NCBI RefSeq assembly: GCF_025642785.1
Contig: NZ_JANZKU010000019.1
Coordinates: forward strand, 1-64,000
Direction of reading: 5' to 3'
DNA from: Pseudomonas sp. RIT-PI-AD
Lineage (GTDB): Bacteria > Pseudomonadota > Gammaproteobacteria > Pseudomonadales > Pseudomonadaceae
Length of the DNA: 64,000 nt
Part shown: positions 45,469 to 57,346 of the stretch, piece by piece
Layout: the number at the start of each line of letters is the position of its first letter
Numbering within the stretch: the stretch's first letter is position 1
Made by a program: the position numbers and the translations under genes
The notes under the pieces: generated by a model
What the model saw: the letters and a program-made list of their open reading frames with translations, nothing else
Database searches by the model: none
What the model was told of the DNA's origin: nothing

Positions 45469-46293
45469 ATGAACGGATTCTTCAGCGGACTCCTGCTCGG
45501 CCTGTCGATCGCCCTGGCCCTCGCCGCCTTTCTGCTGTGGGCCCTGGGCCGCCGGAGCCCGGCCGTGCGGCAGACGCCGACGCAGGAAGAGGACCCGCTG
45601 CACGCCCTGGAACACCTCAGCGTCAACGAAGTGATGGTGCCGCGCGGGCAGATCGAGGGGCTCGACCTGGACGGCACGCCGGCGAGCATGCTCGAACAGC
45701 TCGGCAGGACGCCCCACAGCCGCCTGCCGCTCTACCGCGGCGACATCAACCAGGTGCAAGGGGTGATCCACGTGCGGCAGATCGCCCGCCTGCTGGGCGA
45801 GGGCACCTTCGACGCCGCCACCCTGCTGGCCGCCAGCCGCGAGCCTTATTTCGTCCCGCAAAGCACCCCGCTGGCCAAGCAATTGCGCCACTTCCAGAAG
45901 CAGCAGCGGCGGCTCGGCCTGGTGGTGGACGAATACGGCGAACTGGTGGGGCTGGTCAGCCTGGAAGACATCCTGCAGCAACTGATCGGAACCTTCGCCA
46001 GCCTGGAGACGCCCTTCCCCCAAGGCATCCAGGCCCTCGGCGATGGCAGCTACCGGATCAACGGCAACGTGCTGATCCGCGAACTGAACCAGCGCCTTTC
46101 CTGGCAACTGCCCAGCGAGGGACCGAAAACCCTCAACGGCCTGATCACCGAAGCGCTGGAGAGCCTGCCGGAAAGCGGCGTCTGCCTGAAGATCGGCCCT
46201 TATCGGCTGGAAGTGCTGGAGATCGACCACAACCGGGTCGAGCAGGTGAAGCTGTGGAACGCCGGCTTCACCCCGGAACGCTGGCCCCGCTGA
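45469..46293 (+). CDS. CorC/HlyC-type CBS protein with a single N-terminal membrane helix
   Basis: 274 residues. A single N-terminal hydrophobic segment (GLLLGLSIALALAAFLLWALG, residues 6-26) replaces the usual multi-span DUF21 domain. Two CBS domains follow: EVMVPRGQIEGL with SRLPLYRGDINQVQGVIHVR, and LGLVVDEYGELVGLVSLEDIL. The C-terminal CorC_HlyC domain contains the IQALGDGSYRINGNVLIREL segment. Such short forms are proposed to modulate Mg/Co transport or act as adaptors. I prefer ATG at 45469 to GTG at 45460. It follows the HemX-like gene, an order I recall from P. aeruginosa. Confidence 0.9.
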   Translation: MNGFFSGLLLGLSIALALAAFLLWALGRRSPAVRQTPTQEEDPLHALEHLSVNEVMVPRGQIEGLDLDGTPASMLEQLGRTPHSRLPLYRGDINQVQGVIHVRQIARLLGEGTFDAATLLAASREPYFVPQSTPLAKQLRHFQKQQRRLGLVVDEYGELVGLVSLEDILQQLIGTFASLETPFPQGIQALGDGSYRINGNVLIRELNQRLSWQLPSEGPKTLNGLITEALESLPESGVCLKIGPYRLEVLEIDHNRVEQVKLWNAGFTPERWPR

Positions 46294-46327
46294 GCGGCAC
46301 CCGCCGCTGGTACCGGCAGAGCCTCCC

Positions 46328-46354
46328 TGCCCGCCACCGATCGCACGGCGGGCA
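46328..46354. terminator. Hairpin between convergent CorC-like and purT genes
   Basis: Arms TGCCCGCC and GGCGGGCA (8 bp) around an 11-base loop, 34 bp after the CorC-like stop and 15 bp before the purT stop. No U-tract is seen on either strand. Confidence 0.45.
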
Positions 46355-46369
46355 ATGCCAACCCCGTCC

Positions 46370-47551
46370 TCAGAGGCTGACGTCCACCGCCTGGGCGGCG
46401 CGCGTCGCCTTGGCCCGCGCCGCCTCCACCGAGGCATCCCGCGCCAGGGCCACGCCCATGCGCCGCTGACCGTCCACCTCGGGCTTGCCGAACAGGCGCA
46501 GCGCCGTATCGGGCTCGGCCAGGGCCACGCCGAGGTTGGAGAAACAGATTTCCCGGGAACGCCCCTCCACCAGGATCACCGCCGAAGCCGAGGGACCGAC
46601 CTGACGGATCGCCGGGATCGGCAGGCCGAGGATCGCCCGGGCATGCAGGGCGAACTCGGACAGGTCCTGGGAAATCAGGGTGACCAGCCCGGTGTCGTGG
46701 GGACGCGGGGATACCTCGCTGAACCACACCTGATCGCCCTTGACGAACAGTTCGACGCCGAACAGCCCGCGCCCGCCCAGGGACTCGGTGACCGCGCGGG
46801 CGATCCGCTCGGATTCGGCGAGCGCGCGCGGGCTCATCGCCTGCGGCTGCCAGGACTCGTGATAGTCGCCCTTCACCTGGCGATGCCCGATGGGCGCGCA
46901 GAAGGTGGTGCCGCCGACGTGGCGTACGGTCAGCAGGGTGATCTCGTAGTCGAAATCGATGAAGCCCTCCACGATCACCCTGCCCTTCCCGGCGCGACCG
47001 CCCTCCTGGGCATGGTCCCAGGCAGCCTGCAGGTCGGCGTCGCTCTTCAGCAGGCTCTGGCCCTTGCCGGAGGAACTCATGATCGGCTTGACCACGCAGG
47101 GATAGCCGACGCTCGCCACTGCGGCGCGATAGGCGTCGAGGGTATCGGCGAAGCGATAGGGCGAGGTCGGCAGGCCGAGTTCCTCCGCGGCCAGGCGGCG
47201 GATGCCCTCGCGGTTCATGGTCAGTTGCGCGGCCCGGGCGGTCGGCACCACGGTGTAGCCTTCGCTCTCCAGCTCCACCAGGGTGGCGGTGGCGATGGCC
47301 TCGATTTCCGGCACGATGTAGTGCGGGCGCTCCCGCTCGATCACCGCGCGCAGGGCCTCGCCGTCCAGCATGCTGATCACGTGGCTGCGGTGCGCCACCT
47401 GCATCGCCGGCGCATCGGCGTAACGGTCCACGGCGATCACTTCCACGCCCAGGCGTTGCAACTCGATGGCGACTTCCTTGCCCAGCTCGCCCGAGCCACA
47501 CAGCAATACACGGGTCGCACTGGGCGACAGCGGGGTTCCGATACGGGGCAT
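46370..47551 (-). CDS. purT: Formate-dependent phosphoribosylglycinamide formyltransferase
   Basis: A 393-residue ATP-grasp enzyme that formylates GAR with formate, in purine synthesis. The N-terminal [20 protein letters not shown], then [12 protein letters not shown], and the ATP-grasp residues in [26 protein letters not shown] and [12 protein letters not shown] with [14 protein letters not shown] are typical. The length matches PurT (392). The gene is monocistronic; the next gene upstream starts 105 bp away and points the same way. Confidence 0.97.
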   Translation of the reverse strand: MPRIGTPLSPSATRVLLCGSGELGKEVAIELQRLGVEVIAVDRYADAPAMQVAHRSHVISMLDGEALRAVIERERPHYIVPEIEAIATATLVELESEGYTVVPTARAAQLTMNREGIRRLAAEELGLPTSPYRFADTLDAYRAAVASVGYPCVVKPIMSSSGKGQSLLKSDADLQAAWDHAQEGGRAGKGRVIVEGFIDFDYEITLLTVRHVGGTTFCAPIGHRQVKGDYHESWQPQAMSPRALAESERIARAVTESLGGRGLFGVELFVKGDQVWFSEVSPRPHDTGLVTLISQDLSEFALHARAILGLPIPAIRQVGPSASAVILVEGRSREICFSNLGVALAEPDTALRLFGKPEVDGQRRMGVALARDASVEAARAKATRAAQAVDVSL

Positions 47552-47655
47552 CTTGGTTCCTCAGGTTTGAAGCGATGGGAAGAAAGGACGCCGGCCCGAT
47601 TCAGGGGACAGCTCTTCGAATAACGTCCGGCAGGGCAGCCAGGCCACCATCGGGC

Positions 47656-47856
47656 TCAGTCCGGCTCGATCAGGAACAGGCCCTGGGCCTTCCCCCGCTC
47701 GATGCAGCGCGCCAGCACACGCAGGCGTTCGGCGTCGTCCATGCGCCCCCAGCGGGTGATCTCATCCATCGAACGCTGGCAACCGATGCAGATGTCCTGC
47801 TCGTCCAGGGCGCACACGTGCACGCAGGGCGAAGCCACCGGGCGCCGCGGCTCCAT
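47656..47856 (-). CDS. DUF1289 family protein
   Basis: A 66-residue protein with four conserved cysteines in DUF1289 arrangement: SPCVHVCALDEQDICIGCQRSMDEI. It probably binds a metal, but no function is known. Its ATG overlaps the stop codon of the gamma-carbonic-anhydrase gene (TGATG, sharing the base at 47856), so the two are translationally coupled. Confidence 0.92.
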   Translation of the reverse strand: MEPRRPVASPCVHVCALDEQDICIGCQRSMDEITRWGRMDDAERLRVLARCIERGKAQGLFLIEPD

Positions 47857-48380
47857 CAGTCGTTCTGCTCGGTCAGGTCGCGGGCATAGCGCTGGGCGTT
47901 GTGCACGTAATGCGCGGCACCGGCTTCGAGCATCTGTTTCTGCGCCTCGCTGAGCTCCCGCACCACCTTGCCGGGGGAGCCCATCACCAGGCTGCCGTCG
48001 GGGATTTCCTTGCCCTCGGCGATCAGCGCGTTGGCGCCGATGATGCAGTGCTTGCCGATCTTCGCCCCGTTGAGCACCACCGCGTTGATGCCGATCAGGC
48101 TGTGATCGCCCACGGTGCAGCCGTGCAACATGGCGTTGTGGCCGATGGTCACGCCCTTGCCGATGGTCAGCGGCGAGCCGGGGTCGGTGTGCATCACGGT
48201 GCCGTCCTGCACGTTGCTGTTCTCGCCGATCAGGATCAGCTCGTTGTCGCCACGCAGCACCGCGCCGAACCAGACGCTGGCGCCGGCCTCCAGGCGCACC
48301 TTGCCGATCAGGGTGGCGCCGGGGGCGACCCAGCTGTCGGGATGGGTTTCGACACGGGCATTGCCCAAAGCGTATTTCAT
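47856..48380 (-). CDS. Gamma carbonic anhydrase family protein
   Basis: A 174-residue left-handed beta-helix with hexapeptide repeats ([25 protein letters not shown]). The metal-ligand His residues appear in GTVMHTD and [11 protein letters not shown], as in the YrdA/CaiE/PaaY family. The C-terminal helix ([15 protein letters not shown]) caps the trimer. Activity cannot be confirmed. ATG at 48380 follows AGAGGAA. Coupled to DUF1289 by a shared base. Confidence 0.93.
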   Translation of the reverse strand: MKYALGNARVETHPDSWVAPGATLIGKVRLEAGASVWFGAVLRGDNELILIGENSNVQDGTVMHTDPGSPLTIGKGVTIGHNAMLHGCTVGDHSLIGINAVVLNGAKIGKHCIIGANALIAEGKEIPDGSLVMGSPGKVVRELSEAQKQMLEAGAAHYVHNAQRYARDLTEQND

Positions 48381-48422
48381 CAGGCGTTCCTCTGAGGGAC
48401 TCGGGGCCTCGCCACGGACGGC

Positions 48423-49025
48423 TCAGCTCAGTTTGAGGTAGGAGGCCGGCGCCTCGTGCAGATCGATCCCGGCATCGAATACCAGGTTGGTCAGTTCCAC
48501 CACCATGATCGCGGTCAACCCCCAGATCTTGTACTCGCCGAAGCGATAGCTGGGCACGTACCAGCTCCGGCCGAAGTAATCGATGCGATGGGTGGTTTCC
48601 CGCGGATCGTCGCGGAAGAACGTCAGCGGCACGGAAAATACCGCGGCGATCTCCCCGTCGTTGGCGCGGTACTCGACGAAATCCGGCACGAAGCCGACGT
48701 AGGGGGTGACCTTGATGCCGTGGCGCGAGACCAGGGTGCTCAGTGGGCCGATGACTTCCACCAGGCCCGGCGGCAGGCCGACTTCTTCCTCGGCCTCGCG
48801 CAGGGCGGTGTGGATCAGGTCGCGGTCTTCCGGGTCGCGGCGGCCGCCGGGGAAAGCGACTTCGCCCCCGTGGGTGGAGAGGCCGCTGGCGCGCAGGGTG
48901 AGGATCAGTTCCGGCTCGTCGCTGCGGGTGATGGGCACCAGCACGGCGGCCTCGGGGAAGGCGCGGTCGGTCTCGAAGAGACGGGGTGAGTGGCTCTGCA
49001 CGCGACGCAGCAGCTCGTCCAGCAT
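48423..49025 (-). CDS. Nudix hydrolase, CoA pyrophosphatase type
   Basis: A 200-residue enzyme. The Nudix box GGRRDPEDRDLIHTALREAEEEVGL is preceded by the CoA-specific stretch ASGLSTHGGEVAFPG, as in NudL/YeaB enzymes. These split CoA or its esters, perhaps with oxidised CoA. ATG at 49025 is preferred over an upstream open frame. It is separated by 43 bp from the gamma-carbonic-anhydrase gene, likely the same operon, and is divergent from the second Nudix gene (49181). Confidence 0.92.
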   Translation of the reverse strand: MLDELLRRVQSHSPRLFETDRAFPEAAVLVPITRSDEPELILTLRASGLSTHGGEVAFPGGRRDPEDRDLIHTALREAEEEVGLPPGLVEVIGPLSTLVSRHGIKVTPYVGFVPDFVEYRANDGEIAAVFSVPLTFFRDDPRETTHRIDYFGRSWYVPSYRFGEYKIWGLTAIMVVELTNLVFDAGIDLHEAPASYLKLS

Positions 49026-49180
49026 GGGGCGCTCTCGTTCTTTGTTCTGCCGGGCATCATGGCACGAAGCGACGACCGGCCCAACCCCCGGGGGATGACC
49101 GTCGCCGCCGCACTTGCCGCCGGGACGACTCGCCGCCAAGATGGCCCGCTGTGCGCCACTCCCGTTGACGAGGAAGCCCG

Positions 49181-49735
49181 ATGAAATTCTGCAGCCAGTG
49201 CGGCGGCCCGGTGAGCCAGCGCATCCCCGCGGGCGACAACCGCCTGCGTTATATTTGCGACGCCTGCTCGCTCATCCATTACCAGAACCCGCGGATCGTC
49301 GCCGGTTGCCTGCCGGTGTGGAACGGCCAGGTGCTGCTCTGCCGGCGCGCGATCGAGCCGCGGCGCGGCTACTGGACGCTGCCGGCGGGCTTCATGGAGA
49401 ACGGCGAGACCATGGCCCAGGCGGCGGCTCGCGAGACCCTGGAAGAGGCTTGCGCCCGGGTCGAGGCGCTCGAGCTCTATACGCTGTTCGACCTGCCGCA
49501 CATCGACCAGGTCTACCTGTTCTTCCGCGCCGAACTGGCGGACGGCGCCTTCGCCTGCGGCGAGGAAAGCCTGGAGGTGCGGCTGTTCGCCGAAGAGGAG
49601 ATCCCCTGGTCCGAACTGGCTTTCCCGACCGTGGGACGCACTTTAGAATGCTTCTTCGCCGATCGGCGGACCCAGCGCTATCCGGTGCGCAACGAGCCCC
49701 TGGCCCCCTTGTCCGCCTACCTCAAAAAAGTCTGA
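49181..49735 (+). CDS. Nudix hydrolase with N-terminal zinc ribbon
   Basis: A 184-residue protein. An N-terminal zinc ribbon CSQCGGPVS...YICDACSLIHYQNPR (CxxC at 4 and 26) is followed by a Nudix domain with the box AGFMENGETMAQAAARETLEEA, matching GX5EX7REUXEEXGU. The zinc-ribbon plus Nudix layout is seen in NudC-type and related Pseudomonas proteins; it lacks the NADH-specific SQPWPFPxS motif, so NAD specificity is not supported. ATG at 49181 has GAGGAA upstream. Confidence 0.9.
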   Translation: MKFCSQCGGPVSQRIPAGDNRLRYICDACSLIHYQNPRIVAGCLPVWNGQVLLCRRAIEPRRGYWTLPAGFMENGETMAQAAARETLEEACARVEALELYTLFDLPHIDQVYLFFRAELADGAFACGEESLEVRLFAEEEIPWSELAFPTVGRTLECFFADRRTQRYPVRNEPLAPLSAYLKKV

Positions 49736-49773
49736 CCGCGCCGCGGTCGCATCACTCTCGGGATACGTTTTCG

Positions 49774-50277
49774 ATGCGCTGGTTGCTCGCCCTTCTCTGT
49801 TCGTTCGTGGCCGCCCTGGCCCAGGCCGGTGAGGCTCCCACGCTGGACGGCAAGGCCATCGACAAGGTGCTGGTGCTGAAATCCGAACATCGCCTGCACC
49901 TGCTCAATCGCGGCGAAGTGCTCAAGTCCTACCGCATCTCCCTCGGCAAGCAGCCCAAGGGACCGAAGTTGCGCGAAGGCGACAAACGCACCCCGGAAGG
50001 CTTCTACTGGATCGACTGGCGCAAGACCAGCGCACGCTACAACCTGGCCATGCACATCTCCTACCCCAACGCCCGCGACGTGGAGCAGGCCAAGGCGCAG
50101 AAGGTCAAGCCGGGCGGCATGATCCTGATCCACGGCACCCCGCTGAGCGCGGAATACCCCGAGTGGTACTTCCATACCCTGGACTGGACCGAGGGTTGCA
50201 TCGCCATGACCAACAGCGACATGCGCGAGGTCTGGAAGCTGGTCAAGGACGGCACCATGATCGAGATCCGCCCCTGA
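49774..50277 (+). CDS. L,D-transpeptidase family (YkuD) protein
   Basis: A 167-residue periplasmic protein with signal peptide MRWLLALLCSFVAALAQA. The YkuD domain covers most of it: LVLKSEHRLHLLNRGEVLKSYRISLGKQPKG, then MILIHGTPLS and the catalytic motif WTEGCIAMTNSDM with the active Cys. It is of the short YafK-like type and has no LysM anchor. It may act on peptidoglycan cross-links or anchors. ATG at 49774 is 38 bp after the Nudix stop, so it could be cotranscribed. Confidence 0.92.
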   Translation: MRWLLALLCSFVAALAQAGEAPTLDGKAIDKVLVLKSEHRLHLLNRGEVLKSYRISLGKQPKGPKLREGDKRTPEGFYWIDWRKTSARYNLAMHISYPNARDVEQAKAQKVKPGGMILIHGTPLSAEYPEWYFHTLDWTEGCIAMTNSDMREVWKLVKDGTMIEIRP

Positions 50278-50477
50278 GGCCGGACGCCCGGGCGCTCGCC
50301 GAGCGATCTTCCGGCATGAGCGGGCGTGGCTCGCACCGCCCTACGCCGCCTTCCGCGCAACGAGTCGCCCTTCGCGCCGATCCACGCGGCAAATCCGACC
50401 ACCTTGACCTTTGCATGCCGGCCCCGGCACCGGAGAGTCTCGCCCGGGGAGGCGGGCGGATGCGGGAAGGCCGGTCG

Positions 50478-50795
50478 TCAGAACTGCAGGTCGGACAGCC
50501 GCCACACGTCGAAAGCGGGCGTCTCGTAGGGATGGCTGCGCTTGAGCGCCTTGACCGTGTCGTGGAGCTGTTCGTCGGCGACCACCAGCTCCACCTTCCA
50601 CTCCGCCACCCGTTCCAGGGCCCCGGCCTCGCCCAGATAGGGCTTGCTGCCCTCGAGCGGCAGGAACTGGCCCTGGCCCAGGGTCTGCCAGCAGCAATTC
50701 TCGTAGGCACCGAGGCGCCCGCCGCCGGCGGCGAAGACCGCGCGCTTGACGGCTTCGAGGTGGGTTTCTGGAACGTAGAAGCAGAGTTTGTACAT
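50478..50795 (-). CDS. NIF3/YqfO C-terminal-like small protein
   Basis: A 105-residue protein. MYKLCFYVPETHLEAVKRAVFAAGGGRLGAYENCCWQTLGQGQFLPL and SHPYETPAFDVWRL match the C-terminal insert domain of Nif3/YqfO, found as a stand-alone family in Pseudomonas. Its function is unknown. ATG at 50795 is used; the TTG one codon earlier is a possible alternative. Flanked by unrelated genes on both sides. Confidence 0.88.
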   Translation of the reverse strand: MYKLCFYVPETHLEAVKRAVFAAGGGRLGAYENCCWQTLGQGQFLPLEGSKPYLGEAGALERVAEWKVELVVADEQLHDTVKALKRSHPYETPAFDVWRLSDLQF

Positions 50796-50961
50796 CAAGG
50801 CCTCCGAAGGGAACGGGCGCTGGACTGCGAGGGCACATGATAGCGCACCATGATGGCACTTAGCCTTGATGCCGAGGCCGCCGAGGCCGCTACAGGATAT
50901 CGACTCGGCCCTGGCCGGCCTTGTTCAGCCGTGAAACGCCACACCCGCTGTAAGCCCTCAG

Positions 50962-51201
50962 CTACTCGGCGCCCTGACGAAAGCGCCGCCAGCGCTCACG
51001 CCAGGAGACCGTCGCGGGAGCATGACTGCCGTCGCAGTACGGCAGGTCGGCGGAGCGCCCGCACCGGCACAGCGACAGATACCCCTGGCGCCTTACCCGC
51101 AATTCCAGCCCCGCCTCGCAGGTCGCGGGGCAATCGGGCCCCTCGGGTGAACGGCCGCAGGTGCACAGGCGCAGCGACTGGCCGGGCCGGACCGCGCGCA
51201 C
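50962..51201 (-). CDS. CDGSH iron-sulfur domain protein, two motifs
   Basis: A 79-residue protein with two CDGSH-type motifs. The second, LCRCGRSADLPYCDGSH, is canonical (C-x-C-x2-S...C-D-G-x-H). The first, LCTCGRSPEGPDCPATC, has Cys where the His ligand is expected, suggesting a four-Cys cluster or loss of function. Members bind a labile 2Fe-2S cluster. The start is uncertain; GTG at 51201 is the start of the frame. It lies 114 bp downstream of purL on the same strand. Confidence 0.82.
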   Translation of the reverse strand: MRAVRPGQSLRLCTCGRSPEGPDCPATCEAGLELRVRRQGYLSLCRCGRSADLPYCDGSHAPATVSWRERWRRFRQGAE

Positions 51202-51315
51202 GTCGGGCAGCGACGCGCGCGGCGGGATGAGCGCTGGCGCGCCGGAATCCGGCTGGTCCGAGCCGGTTCCCTGGACGCTGCCGCCTTCGCGGCGGCCGGG
51301 CGACTTCGCCGTGGC

Positions 51316-54300
51316 TCAGTCCACCCAGTGCCGGGCGTTGCGGAACATGCGCAGCCAGCCGCCGTCTTCCTGCCAGTCGTCCGGACGCCAGGAGTTCTGC
51401 ACGGCGCGGAACACCCGCTCGGGGTGCGGCATCATGATGGTCACGCGGCCGTCGCGGCTGCACAGCCCGGTGATGCCCCGCGGCGAACCGTTGGGGTTGG
51501 CCGGGTAGGCCTCGGTGACCTTGCCGTGGTTGTCGACGAAACGCAGCGCCACGCAGCCGGACAGGTCAGACTCCAGCAGGGCCTCCTCGCTTTCGAACTC
51601 GGCATGCCCCTCGCCGTGGGCGATGGCGATCGGCATGCGCGAACCGGCCATGCCGCGCAGGAAGATCGAAGCCGACTCCTGCACCTGGACCATCGCCACC
51701 CGCGCCTCGAACTGCTCCGAGCGGTTGCGCACGAAGTGCGGCCAGAACTCGGTCCCGGGGATCAGCTCGTGCAGGTTGGACATCATCTGGCAACCGTTGC
51801 AGACGCCCAGGGCGAAGCTGTCCTTGCGCTCGAAGAACCCCTGGAAGGCATCGCGCGCGCGGCTGTTGAACAACGCCGACTTGGCCCAGCCCTCGCCGGC
51901 GCCGAGCACGTCGCCATAGGAGAAGCCGCCGCAGGCGACCAGCCCCTTGAAGTTCGCCAGGTCGACGCGACCGGCGAGGATGTCGCTCATGTGCACGTCG
52001 TGGGCGGCGAAGCCGGCGCGGTCGAAGGCCGCGGCCATTTCCACCTGGCCATTGACGCCCTGCTCGCGCAGCACCGCGATCTGCGGGCGCACGCCTTTCT
52101 TGATGTAGGGCGCGGCGATGTCCTGGTTCACGTCGAAGGACAGCTTGACCGACAGCCCGGGGTTCTCCTCGTCGAGCAGCGCGTCGAATTCCTGCTCGGC
52201 GCATTCCGCGTTGTCCCGCAGCCGCTGGATGCGATAGCTGGTCTCGCTCCACTGGCGTTGCAGGAGCCGCCGCTGCCCGGCGAACACCGGCTCGCCAGCG
52301 AAATCGACGACGACGTCCGAGCCGTTCAACGGCTGGCCGATCACCGCCACGCAGTCCTCCAGGCCCGCCGCGCTGAACTGTGCCAGCACGTCCGCGGTGA
52401 TGTCCTGGCGCACCTGGATGACCGCGCCGAGCTCCTCGCTGAACAACACGCCCGCCAGTTCCTCGCGGCGGTCGGCCAGCGGATCGAGGACGAGGTTCAC
52501 CCCGCAATGCCCGGCGAAGGCCATTTCCAGCACGCTGGTGATCAGGCCGCCGTCGGAACGGTCGTGGTAGGCCAGCAGGTGGCCGTCGACGTTGAGGCCC
52601 TGGATCACCGCGAAGAAGGCCTTCAGGTCCTCGGCGTCGTCCACGTCCGGCGCTTGGCGCCCGAGGCGGCCATGGGTCTGCGCCAGGATCGAGCCACCCA
52701 GGCGGTTCTGGCCGCGCCCGAGGTCGATCAGGATCAGGTCGGTCTCGCCCCTGTCCAGGCGCAGTTGCGGGGTCAGGGTGCGGCGGATGTCGCTCACCGG
52801 GGCGAAACCGGTGACGATCAGCGACAGCGGCGAGGTGACGCTCTTGTCGACGCCCTCGTCCTGCCAGCGGGTCTTCATCGACATCGAGTCCTTGCCGACC
52901 GGGATGGCGATGCCCAGGGCCGGGCACAGCTCCATGCCGACCGCCCTGACCGTGTCGTAGAGCCGCGCGTCTTCGCCCGGATGGCCGGCGGCGGCCATCC
53001 AGTTGGCCGACAGCTTGATGTCGGAAATCCTCTCGATGTGCGCGGCGGCGAGGTTGGTCAGCGTCTCGCCGATCGCCATGCGCCCGGAGGCGGCGGCGTC
53101 CAGCAGGGCCAGGGGCGTGCGTTCGCCCATGGCCATGGCTTCGCCGGTATGGACGTCGAAGCTGGTGGCGGTCACCGCGCAGTCGGCCACCGGCACCTGC
53201 CAGGGGCCGACCATCTGGTCGCGGGCCACCAGCCCGGTGATGGTGCGGTCGCCGATGGTGATCAAGAAGCTCTTGCTGGCCACCGCCGGGTGGCGCAGGA
53301 CACGCCCGAGGGCTTCTTCCAGGTCCAGGCCGCTGGCGTCGAAGTCGTCGCCCAGCGCCGCCTCGCGGCTGGCGCTGCGGTGCATGCGCGGCGCCTTGCC
53401 GAGCAGCACCTCGAGGGGCATGTCCACCGCATGGTTGTCGAAGTGGCTGTCGGCCACGGTCAGGCGGCGTTCCGCGGTGGCCTCGCCGACCACCGCGAAG
53501 GGGCAGCGCTCGCGCTCGCAGATGGCCTTGAAGCGCTCGAAGTCCTCGGCGTCCACGGAGAGCACGTAGCGCTCCTGGGACTCGTTGCACCAGATTTCCA
53601 GCGGGCTCATGCCGGGTTCGTCGTTGGGGATCGCGCGCAGGTCGAAGCGACCGCCGCGGCCGGCGTCGTTGACCAGTTCGGGGAAGGCGTTGGACAGGCC
53701 GCCGGCGCCGACGTCGTGGATGAAGGTGATGGGGTTGTCCGCGCCCAGCTGCCAGCAGCGGTCGATGACCTCCTGGCAACGCCGCTCCATTTCCGGGTTG
53801 TCGCGCTGCACCGAGGCGAAGTCCAGGTCGGCCGAGCTGGCGCCGGTGGCCATGGAGGACGCCGCGCCCCCGCCGAGGCCGATGAGCATGGCCGGGCCGC
53901 CGAGCACGATCAGCTTGCCGCCGACCGAGATGTCGCCCTTCTGCACGTGCTCCTCGCGAATGTTGCCCATGCCGCCGGCGAGCATGATCGGCTTGTGGTA
54001 GCCGCGCACTTCTTCACCGCGCGGGGTCTGCACCGCCTGCTCGAAGGTGCGGAAGTAACCGGTCAGGGCCGGACGGCCGAATTCGTTGTTGAACGCCGCG
54101 CCGCCCAGGGGCCCTTCGAGCATGATGTCCAGCGGCGTGACGATGCGCTCGGGCTTGCCGTAGGGCACTTCCCAGGGTTGTTCGAAGCCGGGGATGTTGA
54201 GGTTGGACACGGTGAAGCCGGTCAGCCCCGCCTTGGGCTTGGCGCCGCGGCCGGTGGCGCCCTCGTCGCGAATCTCGCCACCGGAGCCGGTGGAGGCGCC

Positions 54301-55212
54301 GGGGAAGGGCGCGATGGCGGTCGGGTGGTTGTGGGTCTCCACCTTCATCAGGATGTGCACCGGCTCCTGGGTCGCCCCGTAGCGGCGCGACTCCGGGTCC
54401 GGGTAGAAGCGGCCGGCGCGGTGGCCGACGATCACCGCGGCGTTGTCTTTGTAGGCGGACAGCACGCCTTCGCGGTGCAGCTCATGGGTGTTCTTGATCA
54501 TGCCGAACAGGGATTTCTCCTGGCTCTCGCCATCGATGTCCCAGCTGGCGTTGAAGATCTTGTGCCGGCAATGCTCGGAGTTGGCCTGGGCGAACATCAT
54601 CAGTTCGATGTCGTGGGGGTTGCGCCCCAGCTCGCCGAAGCTCTTCACCAGGTAGTCGATCTCGTCGTCGGCCAGGGCCAGGCCGAGCTCGACGTTGGCC
54701 TTCTCCAAGGCCGCGCGGCCACCGCCGAGCACGTCCACCGCGGTCAGCGGACGCGGCTTGGCGTGGCTGAACAGTTCGGCGGCGTCTTCCAGGCGCGGCA
54801 GGATCAGTTGGGTCATGCGGTCGTGCAGCGCGGCGGCCACGGCCTGGGCGTCGGCGTCGCTCAATTCGCCGGCGACGTAGTAGGCGATGCCGCGCTCGAG
54901 GCGCTGGATCTTCGCCAGCCCGCAATTGCGGGCGATGTCGCTGGCCTTGCTCGACCAGGGCGAAATGGTGCCGAAGCGCGGCACTGCCAGGAACAGGCGG
55001 CCGCTGGGCTCCTGCACCGGCACGCTGGGACCGTACCTCAGCAGCCGTGCCAATACCTGCGTTTCATCGTCGCCGAGCACGCCGGCGACCTCGGCGAAAT
55101 GCGCGAATTCGGCGTACAGCCCGGTCACGGCGGGGACCTTGGCGGTCAGTTGCTCGAGCAGTTTGCCGTGGCGAAAAGCGGAAAGGGCGGGAGCGCCGCG
55201 CAGGATAAGCAT
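51316..55212 (-). CDS. purL: Phosphoribosylformylglycinamidine synthase
   Basis: A 1298-residue cytoplasmic purine enzyme that converts FGAR to FGAM with glutamine. The long gammaproteobacterial form joins an N-terminal FGAR domain, two AIRS-like catalytic halves ([19 protein letters not shown], then [14 protein letters not shown]) and a C-terminal glutaminase. The glutaminase has VGCxGxQ-type text: [14 protein letters not shown] with the nucleophile Cys, and AHGEGHAEF with His. ATG at 55212 ([13 protein letters not shown]) gives the length I recall for P. aeruginosa. The codons are normal and there are no frameshifts. Confidence 0.98.
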   Translation of the reverse strand: MLILRGAPALSAFRHGKLLEQLTAKVPAVTGLYAEFAHFAEVAGVLGDDETQVLARLLRYGPSVPVQEPSGRLFLAVPRFGTISPWSSKASDIARNCGLAKIQRLERGIAYYVAGELSDADAQAVAAALHDRMTQLILPRLEDAAELFSHAKPRPLTAVDVLGGGRAALEKANVELGLALADDEIDYLVKSFGELGRNPHDIELMMFAQANSEHCRHKIFNASWDIDGESQEKSLFGMIKNTHELHREGVLSAYKDNAAVIVGHRAGRFYPDPESRRYGATQEPVHILMKVETHNHPTAIAPFPGASTGSGGEIRDEGATGRGAKPKAGLTGFTVSNLNIPGFEQPWEVPYGKPERIVTPLDIMLEGPLGGAAFNNEFGRPALTGYFRTFEQAVQTPRGEEVRGYHKPIMLAGGMGNIREEHVQKGDISVGGKLIVLGGPAMLIGLGGGAASSMATGASSADLDFASVQRDNPEMERRCQEVIDRCWQLGADNPITFIHDVGAGGLSNAFPELVNDAGRGGRFDLRAIPNDEPGMSPLEIWCNESQERYVLSVDAEDFERFKAICERERCPFAVVGEATAERRLTVADSHFDNHAVDMPLEVLLGKAPRMHRSASREAALGDDFDASGLDLEEALGRVLRHPAVASKSFLITIGDRTITGLVARDQMVGPWQVPVADCAVTATSFDVHTGEAMAMGERTPLALLDAAASGRMAIGETLTNLAAAHIERISDIKLSANWMAAAGHPGEDARLYDTVRAVGMELCPALGIAIPVGKDSMSMKTRWQDEGVDKSVTSPLSLIVTGFAPVSDIRRTLTPQLRLDRGETDLILIDLGRGQNRLGGSILAQTHGRLGRQAPDVDDAEDLKAFFAVIQGLNVDGHLLAYHDRSDGGLITSVLEMAFAGHCGVNLVLDPLADRREELAGVLFSEELGAVIQVRQDITADVLAQFSAAGLEDCVAVIGQPLNGSDVVVDFAGEPVFAGQRRLLQRQWSETSYRIQRLRDNAECAEQEFDALLDEENPGLSVKLSFDVNQDIAAPYIKKGVRPQIAVLREQGVNGQVEMAAAFDRAGFAAHDVHMSDILAGRVDLANFKGLVACGGFSYGDVLGAGEGWAKSALFNSRARDAFQGFFERKDSFALGVCNGCQMMSNLHELIPGTEFWPHFVRNRSEQFEARVAMVQVQESASIFLRGMAGSRMPIAIAHGEGHAEFESEEALLESDLSGCVALRFVDNHGKVTEAYPANPNGSPRGITGLCSRDGRVTIMMPHPERVFRAVQNSWRPDDWQEDGGWLRMFRNARHWVD

Positions 55213-55271
55213 CGGGGAACAGCCTCGGAGGGGGAGCGTTGAGGCCGTGCATTCTAGCCTATCGGGACTGA

Positions 55272-56882
<1,611 letters not shown>

Positions 56883-56998
56883 CCGTAGGCCGCCGCGCGC
56901 GCCTTCCGCGGCGAAAGCGCCTATGGAACTCCGACGGCCGAACCCGATACTATCGCGCGCCGCAGCGCCCACTTCCGTTGTGCCACCGAGGTTGTCCC

Positions 56999-57346
56999 TT
57001 GTCGCCCCTTTATATCTTCGCCACGCTGCTGTGCGTGACCGGCATCGCCTCCGGGCAAATCCTGTTCAAGCAGGCCGCGATGAACATCCAGACGGCGACC
57101 GACTGGCAAGCCTGGGTGTTCAACGGCGCGCTGATCGCCGCGCTCTGCCTCTATGGCTTCACCACGCTGTTCTGGATCTGGATCCTGCGCCACGTGCCGC
57201 TGTACCTGGCCTACCCCTTCATGGGCCTGGCCTTCCTGATCGTGCCGGTACTCGAACACTTCTTCTTCGGCTCGCCCCTGCACCTGAAAACCTTCCTGGG
57301 AGGCGGGCTCATCCTGCTCGGCGTCGTGCTCGCGGCCTCCACATGA
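56999..57346 (+). CDS. SMR/EamA-type flippase, ArnE-like
   Basis: A 115-residue protein with four predicted membrane helices: LYIFATLLCVTGIASGQILF, then FNGALIAALCLYGFTTLFW, YLAYPFMGLAFLIVPVLEHFF and TFLGGGLILLGVVLAA. The length and helix layout match ArnE/ArnF-type undecaprenyl-phosphate-sugar flippases and other SMR-like transporters. I propose TTG at 56999 as the start, with GAGG seven bases upstream, since no ATG or GTG fits. Its stop overlaps the ATG of the GT2 gene (57343). It is the first gene of a glycosylation cassette. Confidence 0.75.
   Translation: MSPLYIFATLLCVTGIASGQILFKQAAMNIQTATDWQAWVFNGALIAALCLYGFTTLFWIWILRHVPLYLAYPFMGLAFLIVPVLEHFFFGSPLHLKTFLGGGLILLGVVLAAST

Noticed and set aside
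51328-55242. A 1304-residue open frame on the plus strand opposite purL
   Set aside because: purL on the minus strand has complete family motifs and the expected length. The plus-strand frame has a His/Gly/Arg-rich composition and no recognisable domain, as expected for antisense frames in GC-rich DNA.
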